From contig JANPYM010000011.1 of assembly GCA_025890175.1 (NCBI GenBank), forward strand, positions 2,088,299 through 2,152,298: 64,000 nucleotides of DNA, written 5' to 3'. Below, piece by piece: positions 32,301 to 42,342 of the stretch. The position numbers were made by a program, and so were the translations under genes. Positions within the stretch are counted from its first letter, which is position 1; each line of letters begins with the position of its first letter. The notes under the pieces were generated by a model. It saw only the letters and a list, made by a program, of their open reading frames with translations, had not been told where the DNA came from and did not search any database. The DNA comes from Ciborinia camelliae. Lineage: Eukaryota > Ascomycota > Leotiomycetes > Helotiales > Sclerotiniaceae.

Positions 32301-34983
32301 TTCTCTCGGATTCATCGTCAAAGGAATCATATGAAGCTTTGCGGTTGATTTGGCTATTGCTTCCAGGGTAAGAATTAGTGCCGGTGAGTTCAGAAGCATT
32401 AACCAATGAAGCAACATGAGATTCAACTCCTATGGGTGTATTGACAAAACCAGGTTTTCCACCAACACCTTTAATATTCTGACCAGTTGAGAGATCTCGG
32501 GTATCAAAGCTTTCATCGGTATAGTTGGTCAATCGTTTATTTTCAAGACTCAATTCAGAATCAAAACCACGATTTCGATCATTCTCTCGGTGTTGTTCAT
32601 CCCAGTATTGTCCATCCCCATCTTGAGTAAGCTCCGAATCGGATAGTCCACCTGTTCGAACTTCTGAAAAGTCATGACGATTGTGACCATTATTGGATTC
32701 AAGTGACTTCATGGATTGATTATGTTGAGCGGTCTTCGCCAATGAAGAGTATGATCCCGTGCTCTGAGTTAATCTAGAGTCTCGTTGATTGTGAAGTGGT
32801 CCGTCTTCGTTCTCGGTGTATCCCGAGACACTTTGAATTGGACTCAAACCACGTCTCTCATGGCCATAAGGAACGTATCTGAGTGGAGGAGGTACTTCTT
32901 GGGTATTCTGGTAGTAAGGATGTTGTGGTTCGACATCAAGCAATTCCGAATCTTCATCATCGGGAATATCTTGTTGATGATGATGAAGTGCTGCCAAACC
33001 GGCACTAGTAGCGGCACCTGCCAAAACAGCATTAATTGTATTAGAGTGGCCCCCGTTATGTTCTTCTGATACCATCGAGTCATCGAGATCAGGATCGTAA
33101 AATTCTCGCGTAGGTACTTTTCTTCCATTCTCATCCAACTCGAATTCTTGACCACGTAGTTGTTGCTCACTATTTTGACTATGAAGACTAAGGTTTCCAC
33201 GTGAAAAATTGGAGTGTTGAGTACCCAAGCCATGTTGTAGATTAGCCGGTGTTCGAGTTGACGTCCCAGAAGCTGGAGAGGTAACCTCTTTCCGAGCAAC
33301 TAGCTCCTGAACAGGAGTCTGACGCTGTGAGCTAGCGGAATGAGGTCTCTCTGATTCGGCTGACAGAATTGACGTTCTAGTGATGTCGGATGGATTGATC
33401 GCGCTCATAAGTGGCATAGGCGGAGCTAAATCAAGACCACTTCTTTCCTCAGTAGGTGAGAGCTCTCCTCCTAAGCTGTTGCCACGGCTGTGATTCTTCC
33501 TCCTGCGTCGTCGCTCTTTCTTTTCGTCTGCTATAGATTCTTGTGATTGATGTTTCTGTAGAGCGGCTGCTGTCAAAGCACCAACTCCTGCACCCAACGC
33601 AGCCGTTTCGAGATCTCGACTCTTCTTCCTTTTCGCCTTTTCATCTTGTATAATGGTTTCTTCTGATTCGCCTCGGTCGAAACTTCTCGGTGAATCGGAA
33701 TCCCTCACGCGGTCAACATTTTTATCCTTTCGACTCCTTGAGATAACTTCTCCATCGTTAAGAGTAACCTTGGGTCCTCCTGAAACGCTAGAGATACCAC
33801 TTCCAACAGAACTTCGACGTTCTGTACGCTTACTTGATTCTCTCTTCAATGCTGATAATTCCGGTAAGATCAAACGACGGATGGCATCCTCGACAGTCTC
33901 CAGAAGCTTGGGATTATTGATGGATGAATTTTTGGAAGCTCCAGATCTCATGGAATACCTATCGGAATTGCGACTAACCTGTGAATCTAGAAGACCCGAA
34001 TCCGCTCCGGACATTAAAGATTCTTCGGCTTGGCTTCGACTTGATCGTCTTCGTGGTTCCTTGACCCCTTCTGTAAGCTTATCACCACTCACACTTCGAC
34101 TGCGACTTCTGCGTTGTTTTCGTCGATGTTCTGACCTATCACCCCGAACTTTTTCCACCGCCTTTTGTGCCACGATTCTTTCTCTGCTAAGACTCCGACT
34201 TCGCCGGCGCGACGGTGTTCTTAATGTCTCCGATGCAGCACCAGCAGCCAGGCCGGTAGTCGCTCCAGCAACCAAAGCTTCCCCTCTTGTCAGACTTCGA
34301 CTACGTCTTCGTTCGGGAGATTTTGTATGTCCATCGAGGAAACTATCGGCAGGCAAAGATGATATCTCGGATGCATTGTACAAATTATTTTTCGATCCTA
34401 ACTCGGTGGGTATCAGCGGGCTTCCATGTCTCATTATCTCAACCTCGATAGGTCGTCCACCACTCCTCGAGGTGACATTGGATTCTTCAGTTGTCGATCG
34501 AAAGGAGCTCATGCTGACTTCGTCCTCTGGCGCAAATGGTTTATTCTCCCTGTTGACATTCGACAATGAGATACGTTTGGTGTAGGATGGCCTTCGAGAA
34601 CCTTTTCTGGACTCCGTAATCTGGATGTGGTCATGAGCTGACTTGCTTCGATTTTTCGATGATGGTGTAACTTTGACACGAACCGATGGCCTTCGACTTC
34701 TATCTTCCTTTCCACCTTCAAAATACTCGATCAACAATGAGGTTTGTGACTTATTGTTTGATAAATTACTATGACTCTCCTTATCGTGCTTCTTCTTCTT
34801 TCGAGTCGCTATGGTGACTGGAGCACCATCATCAGGGATCGTAAATGTACTCTTCTCCGTCACTCTCGAACCCAGCTCCGTATTCTCGTTCTCGTTCTCG
34901 TTCTCGATGTCACTGTCCGCAGTGCTTGTTTCGGTTGGCGCAGGTAGAGGGGGAGCTCTGGATTTCCTCGAATCGACTCCCAT
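29368..34983 (-). CDS. Very large Ser/Arg-rich intrinsically disordered protein
   Basis: One uninterrupted exon encodes 1871 residues. Composition is dominated by Ser, Arg, Glu, Asp, Gln and Asn. The first 500 residues are rich in RRRSRS-like SR motifs. Five Ala/Gly-rich hydrophobic segments are spaced along the chain near residues 241, 466, 656, 943 and 1093 (for example LVAGATTGLAAGAA and LLGAATGAGAAAAL). A DENGRK motif occurs twice, near 618 and 918. A more ordered-looking helical region follows around 1260-1400 (DIVALMDHLTVRDAQRSARDTEILVTLVRAAAEM and the stretch after it), and the C-terminus is basic and Pro/Ser-rich. No catalytic domain is visible. I do not recognise a named family; a scaffold role is plausible but inferred. 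Confidence 0.85.
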   Translation of the reverse strand: MGVDSRKSRAPPLPAPTETSTADSDIENENENENTELGSRVTEKSTFTIPDDGAPVTIATRKKKKHDKESHSNLSNNKSQTSLLIEYFEGGKEDRSRRPSVRVKVTPSSKNRSKSAHDHIQITESRKGSRRPSYTKRISLSNVNRENKPFAPEDEVSMSSFRSTTEESNVTSRSGGRPIEVEIMRHGSPLIPTELGSKNNLYNASEISSLPADSFLDGHTKSPERRRSRSLTRGEALVAGATTGLAAGAASETLRTPSRRRSRSLSRERIVAQKAVEKVRGDRSEHRRKQRRSRSRSVSGDKLTEGVKEPRRRSSRSQAEESLMSGADSGLLDSQVSRNSDRYSMRSGASKNSSINNPKLLETVEDAIRRLILPELSALKRESSKRTERRSSVGSGISSVSGGPKVTLNDGEVISRSRKDKNVDRVRDSDSPRSFDRGESEETIIQDEKAKRKKSRDLETAALGAGVGALTAAALQKHQSQESIADEKKERRRRRKNHSRGNSLGGELSPTEERSGLDLAPPMPLMSAINPSDITRTSILSAESERPHSASSQRQTPVQELVARKEVTSPASGTSTRTPANLQHGLGTQHSNFSRGNLSLHSQNSEQQLRGQEFELDENGRKVPTREFYDPDLDDSMVSEEHNGGHSNTINAVLAGAATSAGLAALHHHQQDIPDDEDSELLDVEPQHPYYQNTQEVPPPLRYVPYGHERRGLSPIQSVSGYTENEDGPLHNQRDSRLTQSTGSYSSLAKTAQHNQSMKSLESNNGHNRHDFSEVRTGGLSDSELTQDGDGQYWDEQHRENDRNRGFDSELSLENKRLTNYTDESFDTRDLSTGQNIKGVGGKPGFVNTPIGVESHVASLVNASELTGTNSYPGSNSQINRKASYDSFDDESERNFTSRGNSPVKSQSPKNYEEEYDLDENGRKIEMPKSHTKEKLGGGALGAAAAALLAKARERMNSNNDADNLKYEERKEDTGAPLQKSFKDRTMDGQRISSPRHSIDNLSEVSQLTDQPKMTASGLPDMDDPMPEIGYGDDASEVTTNPSIIQGPIGGTQQGTRDHWPNQSTPPQTKHTQSSESTSALHEAEAALLGAATGAGAAAALTGHNREASGDHDDEWRRTSGDRKRDTLITNPYEDTSPIAAIGNGTGLDRELLNQAGFQNANRAYNEKLYAGSPNGLPKDEGYISSAPNARSAGAQTPEQRLNKGKGVDFMDKELGSAADALNGDQFYPSNHSRHLSGMSQGMGSPLYDSSTGNGIDRIQSKDIVALMDHLTVRDAQRSARDTEILVTLVRAAAEMRNSFEDMKRLLADTEDVIITEVQGNTEKSVQKVINGPRPLPQSAPRSVRSAEIYEDLPTKRRNVFRRALKGLSKRSTNDLGKIEDMLVQLLGDVEGLKVAQGLQNGNLDFDDFPEGRSEQDRGYVPEGNAGTSTASHGSQSGPLSISVPISQSRSTNRGFDARKFSDHRISTVPEDDEDEDELSPHEEEVFNNQFENDADVLTPTRETTLRDRGESLPLDTPPQHHKASGSLSNDNTPRTETEKTKKHKSSSSSGWIPKVSRWSETTASTVFKGFRSSGRKSGGKEPEQYNSPPSTSDSGLGTYQTERDQTEQDHDREFNTDKFAEPTRVESPATPRSVRSLARSDDKLHSGFSSEQLHQQFMNEEIPLSLLPGVLPGVEDPKYKAHRNSLNLQHPQPRQGPTHRYQTHLESQAQNFDQPQPMSPSSINWGSSTSINRLPPNANHRYSQATTNTEGRLSPISDGGYSDRSASGQAPARPPKEPIVPEKPLNIRNKLTKPSPLSNEHVQDENVNVNGDPSPQSASTRRLSAALGVPTRKPTGPRSMSVASASKSGGGELNRDETVIRRNVNRSELI

Positions 34984-37759
34984 AATGATGACTCCTCACG
35001 ATTCGAATAAACGAACGGGGGGACGCATCAGCGGTAGGTAAGATAATTCAAAGGTTTGTGTAATGTACAAATATGCCGGTAAGAAAATTGGCGAAGAGAT
35101 GGATCATGGATTGAATTGAGTTTACAATTCCTCGAATGCTGGACCTCAGCCCCAAAGATGGAGATGCAGCGGAGGCTTTTTTTTCGATTTCCAATTGGAA
35201 CCCGAATTACTTAAGAAGAAGTGAATCAAAATCAACAAAATCAAGAAATTCAAGAACCCAAGGAGCCCATAAACCAATAATAAACCTTCTGCGGGATATT
35301 TTCGAGCGGTAATAGGAGATTGATTGAGGTTTCGGACTCTCTCAAGCTCTATTACGGAGTACAGTATTATGGGGTGAGGATGCGTGAGATTGATCTTTTT
35401 CTTCGAAATAGGCTGGAGGGAAGTGGTGCGTTGGCGATTTTTTGTTTATGCAGGTTGATTGTTTTGGTTGACCCAATAAAAAGTTGGGTAACGGGTAACG
35501 GAGGGAGAAGGGAGGATTTCTATGAACCAATGAAAAGATGAAGCTGTCAAGGACCGTCAAGGACAGGATAATTGATGAATCCTATTCGTTTGTCGGTCGC
35601 CTTTAAATTGATTGATGGTGGATGAATGAATGAATGAAGATGAAGCTGAAGATGGGGTAAGGAGGGAGAGAGGGAGGGAGGGAGGTCGTGTAATAGGTAG
35701 GAAGGTATCTTGGGATCTTGGTATTTTGGTATTTTGGTATCTTGAGGTGACAACATAAGCCAGGTGCCAGGTAAACTTATATTCAATTGCGACCGAGTAC
35801 CTAGGTAGATAGGTATTACTTTGAGGAGTGAAGTGAGAGTGAGAGTGAGGAGAGGAGTGAAATGAGTGACCTCGAGTGTGTGAGGTGAGGACTGTAATGA
35901 GTGAAGTGTGTGAGGTGACAATATTGTAAAAAGAATTACAAGTCTATATTATTATCATAAATATTATTACCAGGTTACCGCCTCCAAAAATTCTTTTTAT
36001 CTCTTATCCATCTTACCCGCCTTGTAGGGATTACTATCTTTTGATAGCTGAAGAGCTTTGACATTTTGACATTTTGATATCTTGACATCTTGATTAATTA
36101 CTAGGGACGGGTATTGATGGTTGATCTTACTTACTTGGCTACTTACGGATAGTCTATTAATAATAAGAAAGTCACTCTTCTTCCGAATTTATATAAATAA
36201 GTTCATTATATAATGCTTGAAGCTATTATATCTAGGAATATGGGTGGAATGATATATATATGTATGTATATATTGAAATGGATAAAAGAAGCCTGGATAT
36301 TCATCATCATTTCTTTCCTTTCCTCTCTCCACCGTCCCACCAAATGACATCTCTCAATTCAACATAACTAAACTCAACCCAACCTATACATACATACATA
36401 CAAACAAACGGACGAACAAACGGACGATACCATACCAAACCAAATCAAACAGTATCTATCTAGGTAGTAGGTAGGTAGGTACCATCACATCCATCCATCC
36501 CATCCATTCATTCATTGAATCACACCCTCCATTATATCCCATCACATCCCATCACACCCCATCCCATCCCATCCCATCCTAGATATCCCTCCCAACATTC
36601 CAATTCTAATTACAACCTACCTACAACCTACCTACAACCTTACCTACAACCTCCAGCTAACGGATAAACGCATACACCCATACATAAAACAAAGCCAACA
36701 CACGACTTTCTCCTTCCCTCCCTCCTTCCCTCCAATCCCCTCCAATCCAAATCTCCCATCGAATCCAACATGTAAGAAACCGAAGAAGCTCCGTAGGTAC
36801 TACAACCCGAGCTAATCTAATCTAACCTCTCCTCTCCAGTTTGTCTCTTTTCCTTTAGGTACCTAGGTACGGTACTATAAATGAATAGGTACGGATATAA
36901 ATATGAATATAAGCCACTATACTAGTAGGTATCTATCATGCGCTACCCATCACGAAAATCCATCAAGGGAGGGAGGCAGGAAAGAAGACGAAGAGCAACA
37001 GCTAATACCTACCAATCAATCTCAATCTTGGAATAGCTAATACCTACCTGATACATACCTACATACATACATACAAACCACAAACGACACCCCAAATCTC
37101 ACCTCATCTCGCCAATCTCTCTCATCGGACTCCGTACCTTACACAGTAGGTAGGTAAGGTAGGTAGTTACACTTCATCGCACAGTTCGTTACACAGTTAC
37201 ATACCTAGGTATCTATCATCAATCCATCCATACCCTTGAGTTCCTAGGTACTTTATAAACCATACCGTTCCATATCATCGTACAAATGAAACCAAAAAGA
37301 AGAAAAGAGTCGAGATCTATCGATTCATTCTTCTTCTAATCAATATAATATAGTATCATTTTCGTAGGCAATTGTGAATTCATGAAAGGTAAGTAATCTA
37401 CCTAGGTAGGTATCTACCTACAAAACTTGTATTCCCAACCCTCGATTTTTTCTTTCTTTTGATATAGTCATTGATGGTATGGCATTGCAGATCATTACCT
37501 ACCTATCTACCTACCTACAACCGCGCATCTTCAACTACTCTACCTTAGCTACCTATCTATTTTCCTTCATATCCCCCCAACACACATACACATACACATA
37601 CACATCCCAAATAAGTACATACATATATAGGTACTAATAGAAAGACTCCCATCGGGAAAGACTCGGAAGGAAACCCGGGAAAAGAAAAGGAAGAAAAAGA
37701 ATAAATAATTAATTATATCTTCCTATTTTTTATTATATAAGTCTAATTTAGAAAGTTTA
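34984..37759. other. Long intergenic region with GTAGGTAG-type repeats
   Basis: No convincing gene. It holds many TAGGTAGG/CTACCTAC arrays, CATCCCATC repeats near 36480-36590, CATA repeats near 36387-36402 and 37060-37075, and several ACCTAGGT palindromes (for example near 36860, 37203, 37399). It includes the promoter of the disordered-protein gene. Confidence 0.6.
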
Positions 37760-38085
37760 ATCAATTACTAGTTCAATCTATTTACTAGTCCAACCTATTT
37801 AAAAGTCCAACCCATCTACCACTCCAACCGATCCACCACCAAGTCCAACCTATTTACTAGTCCAACCTATTTATTAGTTCAATCTATTTTCAACCTATTT
37901 ACTAGTCCAACCTAGAAAGTCCAGCCTATTTACCATCTAATCCAACCTAAAAAGTCCAACCGATTTACCATCTAGTCCAATCTATTTACTATTCCAACCC
38001 ATCTACTATTCCAACTCATCTACCATTCCAACCGATCCACCACCAAGTCCAACCTAAAAGTCCAACCTAAAAGTCCCACCCGTGG
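37760..38085. repeat. Degenerate minisatellite built on AGTCCAACCTATTTACT
   Basis: About 17-22-bp units related to AGTCCAACCTATTTACT recur many times with substitutions and short deletions. A longer identical block (CCAACCGATCCACCACCAAG) appears at 37824 and again at 38028, giving a higher-order spacing of about 204 bp. Confidence 0.7.
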
Positions 38086-38903
38086 ACCACATTGAAATCA
38101 ACCTCAACTCCAATAGCTACATAGATTATGCATAAAGAAAAACAAAAGAGCTTAGAAGAAGATAGTGAAAAAGATAGTGAAAAAGATAGCACAGTACTGA
38201 CTGGTTCCGAGGAAGCAAGAAAATGTGGCGGTTGGGATAATCAATTATGTGATAGATAGGTATGCTACGGCAAGCGTATATGGCTGCTGGATAGCTGGAT
38301 AGCTGGCGGGATATATATATATATATAGGTACCTAGTAGGTATAATCTAATCTATAGAATAGTTGAGAAAACAAGCCGAATAACAATAACGATGTTCTAC
38401 AATACGATACTAGAGTATAGTATAATACAATCCGTCTTCACCACCATGGCGATACCTATAATAGCTAATAATTATCGAAACTCTGAAGTTGAACGATCAG
38501 TAGATTAGACAGACGGATTCCAGAGTATACCTTCCTCTACTTCGATGGATCTATCTAAGCAGAGTAGATAGATCACTGCCTACCTACCTAGCCCCTTATT
38601 TTAGACTTTTCCATCGTGTTGATTGGGTATGTAACCATGCCATTTTCTCCATTAAGCAAGCTGGTTTGCTTTGAGGACCTTGGTTGAATGAATTCCAATG
38701 GAAGGTTTCTCTTCATATCCATTTACTAGTTCCTAGTTCCTTGAATTTACTCTTAGTCTTGAGTTGACATACTGAGATATATGATAAAAATTGATGACGG
38801 CTAATATGATGGATGAAAAAAAGCTAAAGTAGGTAAACATGGCTCACGAAAAAAGAAACCCGTGATTCTCCGCCAATTCCAGCTCTCGAGATGAGATATA
38901 AAT
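38086..38903. other. Intergenic
   Basis: No gene seen. A (TA)n run lies near 38312-38326 and an imperfect hairpin around ATCTATC/GATAGAT near 38548-38572. Confidence 0.55.
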
Positions 38904-41406
38904 TTATGGTTCCGGGGATTCGGGAACAACAGAATAAGATTCCGGGGTAAATTTTAACTCTCTTCTCAATCGCATACCTTCGGGATCGACATAAACTCGC
39001 CTGTCGATGTTTTTGTTCTAGAGATGGAGATGGAATACACGAAGGATAATGAAGATTTCGTCGGAAGTTTGTCCGTTAATTCATTTCATCCGTTTCATCT
39101 ATTCCCTTTAGCTTTAATCCTCGAATGGAAACTTCTACATACCCTTATAAATTGACTTCTACTCATAAAGAATCGTGTATCGCATTCTCCTGTTGTAGTC
39201 TTGACCTCAAGAAAGTACTTTGGTCGGGTATTTTCCCACACTCTCGAGTCCAAGTATCTTTTTTCAATTAAAAGTTCGGTCAGAATACCACCAGAGTCAT
39301 CATAACTAAGATCTGCAGTCTCCCTTCCATTCTAGGCTACCATGTCTCTGTATGTTTCGTGAAGATTAACATGCTTACGGATCGTGCTCTTCCAGTTTTC
39401 TGGGTTTGGATAGCCTCGATCAAAGTCTGGTAGTGAAACTCGAAGTTGCTTCAGAAGCTCAAATACCTAATTTCATGTTAAAGTTGATTGGTAAAACGAC
39501 AGATTCAAAACAAAAGTTGCATACGTAGAGTTCACCAGCGGCGCCAATCTGCTGATCGTGGGTCATTTGACCGTCACTCCTTTTTCCAAAAGGCATATCA
39601 ATAGTACTTGACTCTTCAATATTTTCGCTCAGTGTCTCACTTAATTCGTGCATATCAAAAGTCCAACGTTCCTTTGGTGGAAAGTTGCCCGCTTTTCTTC
39701 TTGCTCCATCAATCACCTGTTCAAATAGCTTCGCATATGCATCATCATCTTGACTGTAAGTAGGAAAAGTATCGGGGACTGGTACAGGCTCGGATAACGT
39801 TGGTACAAACGGAATCGTGCTTGGTCGAAAGGTATTTGCAAAAGTGGCTCGATCGACCGATGGTGAACGAGTTATAGATTGTCTGGAAAAATTCAGGAAC
39901 ATATTCGGTGAAGTTTGGCCTATTCTCGGCGCATGATCCTGTGAGACAGGAACATCTGTGGTTTGGGGACGTCATCCAAATACTCGGTCAATACGCATTT
40001 CTCTATCTTGGAAAACGTCAACAAATGCCACCTGAACAATTCCTGCATCTGTCAATACGTCTTAATAATTGGATCGCTACATTTCAAAATATCCCCGATG
40101 ACAACCACAGCGCTAGGATCTAGATTTGAAAGTATCTCAACCTTATTGACATCATCACCGGGCTGTGTCATAACCTTCGAGAGTAGTTTGGAAAGTAATT
40201 CTCTGAGAAAACAAAGTTCCCGTTCTCTTTTGTTTTCTGGGACATAAATTCGAAGTTTATGGTTTAGCCGCATCGTTTTTGATCTGGCCTGAATAGTGAT
40301 CCCAATTGGCTTTTAGGAACCCCAGAAATTGTTCCGGTCGAGATGCTGATATATATTTGACAATTGCAGATAGCTCTTTGGAGTTAGAGGTACTTGTGAG
40401 GTTTGGATAATGTAAGATATTGAAATACTTATGCAGCCACTCCTCCCATTTTAGGTGACCCGTAACATCGTCCTTGGGCACAGACACAAAATAAAGCCCG
40501 TTAAGAACGGGGAACAGGCCCTGGGTACCAATTTTTGTTAGCTCTTGCATCCCAAATTCGTCTCGCGAGGGAAAATAAATTTCCTTGTCTTGGGGAACTA
40601 GTCTTGATCTTTGATCGAACAACCGGACCGAGTTGTAGAAAGAATTGTTCGAATCTTCGGGATTCTTTTTATTATCAGAGCCTCCATGCTGATTATCTGT
40701 CGCGTATATATGCGTCCAATAGAGGAATCTTAAATGTGCGAGAGATTTCCCCAACGTCAAGGACAACACCCAGCTAGGACTGCCATATTTCTTCGCAATG
40801 CGCTTTCTTACAATTTCGCGACTTGCATCAACCACTCCAAGAGAAATGAACAACTTCTTTCTCCATTTATTGGCTCTGGTTATATAGGGGTCGACAATTC
40901 GAAAACCAAGGTCCTCTGGTACTTTTGGCCACCCTTTCTTATCATTTTCGAAAAAAATAATCTTCCCGGCTTCAATGGATGAATGCCCCCCGCCTTGAAG
41001 AGGAATGAGGTCCAAATTCATGAAGCGAGAAATGTATTTTCCGTCCAACGACTTTAAGATAAACTTTGAAATCCGGGTGTGCCAATCCACTGTGGAGCTT
41101 GGAGATTTAAATTTATCTGGAGTCCTTGGAATTCAGATCTTGTTTGACCCTGGCTACAACATTATCTAATGAGAGCGACTTCAAACCCAGCGATTCTAGG
41201 ATCTTGACATCGCTCTCATCATATAGGTCGTCAAGATAGATTCCTTGGGGAGAGTCTTCAAGCAGAGGCTCTCCAACATTATCTCTAAATTCCGCTGGGA
41301 TGATTTTGAGATCTCCAATGTGCCTTAAAGGTCCTTTCTTGCGAGAGCGGATGGTTGGAACCTGCTGTACATTATTTTGATCAAAGTTGACCATTGATGT
41401 CCCCAT
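38904..41406 (-). pseudogene. NO VEIN-like (DUF3883) protein, C-terminal half, multiply disrupted
   Basis: Conserved pieces lie in order on the minus strand but in different frames: LKIIPAEFRD...LESLGLKSLSLDNVV (41406-41113); DWHTRISKFIL...LFISLGVVDAS (41090-40257); LRELLSKLLSKV (about 40200); then QQIGAAGELY, an intact intron (39524-39477), VFELLKQL and NWKSTIRKHV; GRETADLSYDD; EVKTTTGECDTRFFMS; and a terminal RRVYVDPEGMRLRREL...SYSVVPE ending at 38904. Breaks include frameshifts near 41113-41135 and 40257-40275, TGA at 40054-40052, TAG at 39334-39332 (family Trp expected) and TAG at 39020-39018 with a frame change before it. Fungal relatives are large proteins with an HATPase-type N-terminal domain and this DUF3883 C-terminus. 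No N-terminal half is seen upstream, so it is a truncated relic. Confidence 0.7.
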
Positions 41407-42342
41407 ATATAGAGAGATTATCCCACTGGGGATTTCAATTATGTATGATTTGAAAGCCCTTGCATTTTATCATTGTAGAGAAGGCTTGATCAAGTTCAAG
41501 ATTGATTCTGCTACCCGAGTAGAATAAGATTTATCTAATGGTACTTTAAATACCGGTACATAGGTAGTATCTCATCTTCTAGAAAGTTTTCATTGGAGAG
41601 TGATATTAATGTTGATGTCGACTTGAATGAATGAATGGTTTCTGGAGACAGAAAAGTGGGTGGTTTGGAAATTGAGATGGTGTACACGTGATACGACGAG
41701 ACCCCTACCATGCGGATGAGACGGGACGCGTGCCATTTATTAATCCTGCCATCCATTACATTGAGCTGAACTGAGCTGAGTCAGCATATTCACATGTCAA
41801 ACTTCACTCCAAACATCAACATTCACGCACCAACGTTTCTCCACCACTCTACCACTCCACCACTCCACACATTCACACACAAACCCCACGATTTCATTAC
41901 ACCTGTGGGCAACATTCTCCATTCCAAGACTTTCAATTCGTTATTAAACTTGAAGAAACCGGGATTATATAAGCCTCGGTCTTGTTTATGCTTTGAATTG
42001 ATCAGATGCCCTCATTTGGAATTTCCCATAAGCCCGGCCATAAGCCAAGAGCTGCTTTGATCATGACTTGAAGACTTCGAATAACCTCATTTGTCACCAA
42101 CAACTTCCCTTCCTTTCGATATTTGTCTTCTTGTTTAACAGGTGAAACTTTAATTCAGAATTACCTCAAATTCATATGCATATGCATTTTCCAAAGTTAT
42201 TCATCGGACGCCTTTAATTTCCTATTCTCCTTTAAATTCCGTGAGACGAATTCCTTTCGAAGAGCGCGCACATGTTATTAACAATTCTTTGTTCTTACTT
42301 GACATCATCTCTTTTGTACATCGACATATAACTTTAATCAAG
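41407..42342. other. Intergenic; promoter side of the lipase-like gene
   Basis: No gene is supported. Open frames at 41535-41756 (minus) and 41794-42060 (plus) have no recognisable features. Short CCACTC repeats lie near 41843-41865. Confidence 0.5.

Noticed and set aside
33653..34585. 310-codon plus-strand ORF
   Set aside because: It lies fully antisense to the 1871-residue gene, and its Leu/Arg/Ser composition mirrors that gene's codons.
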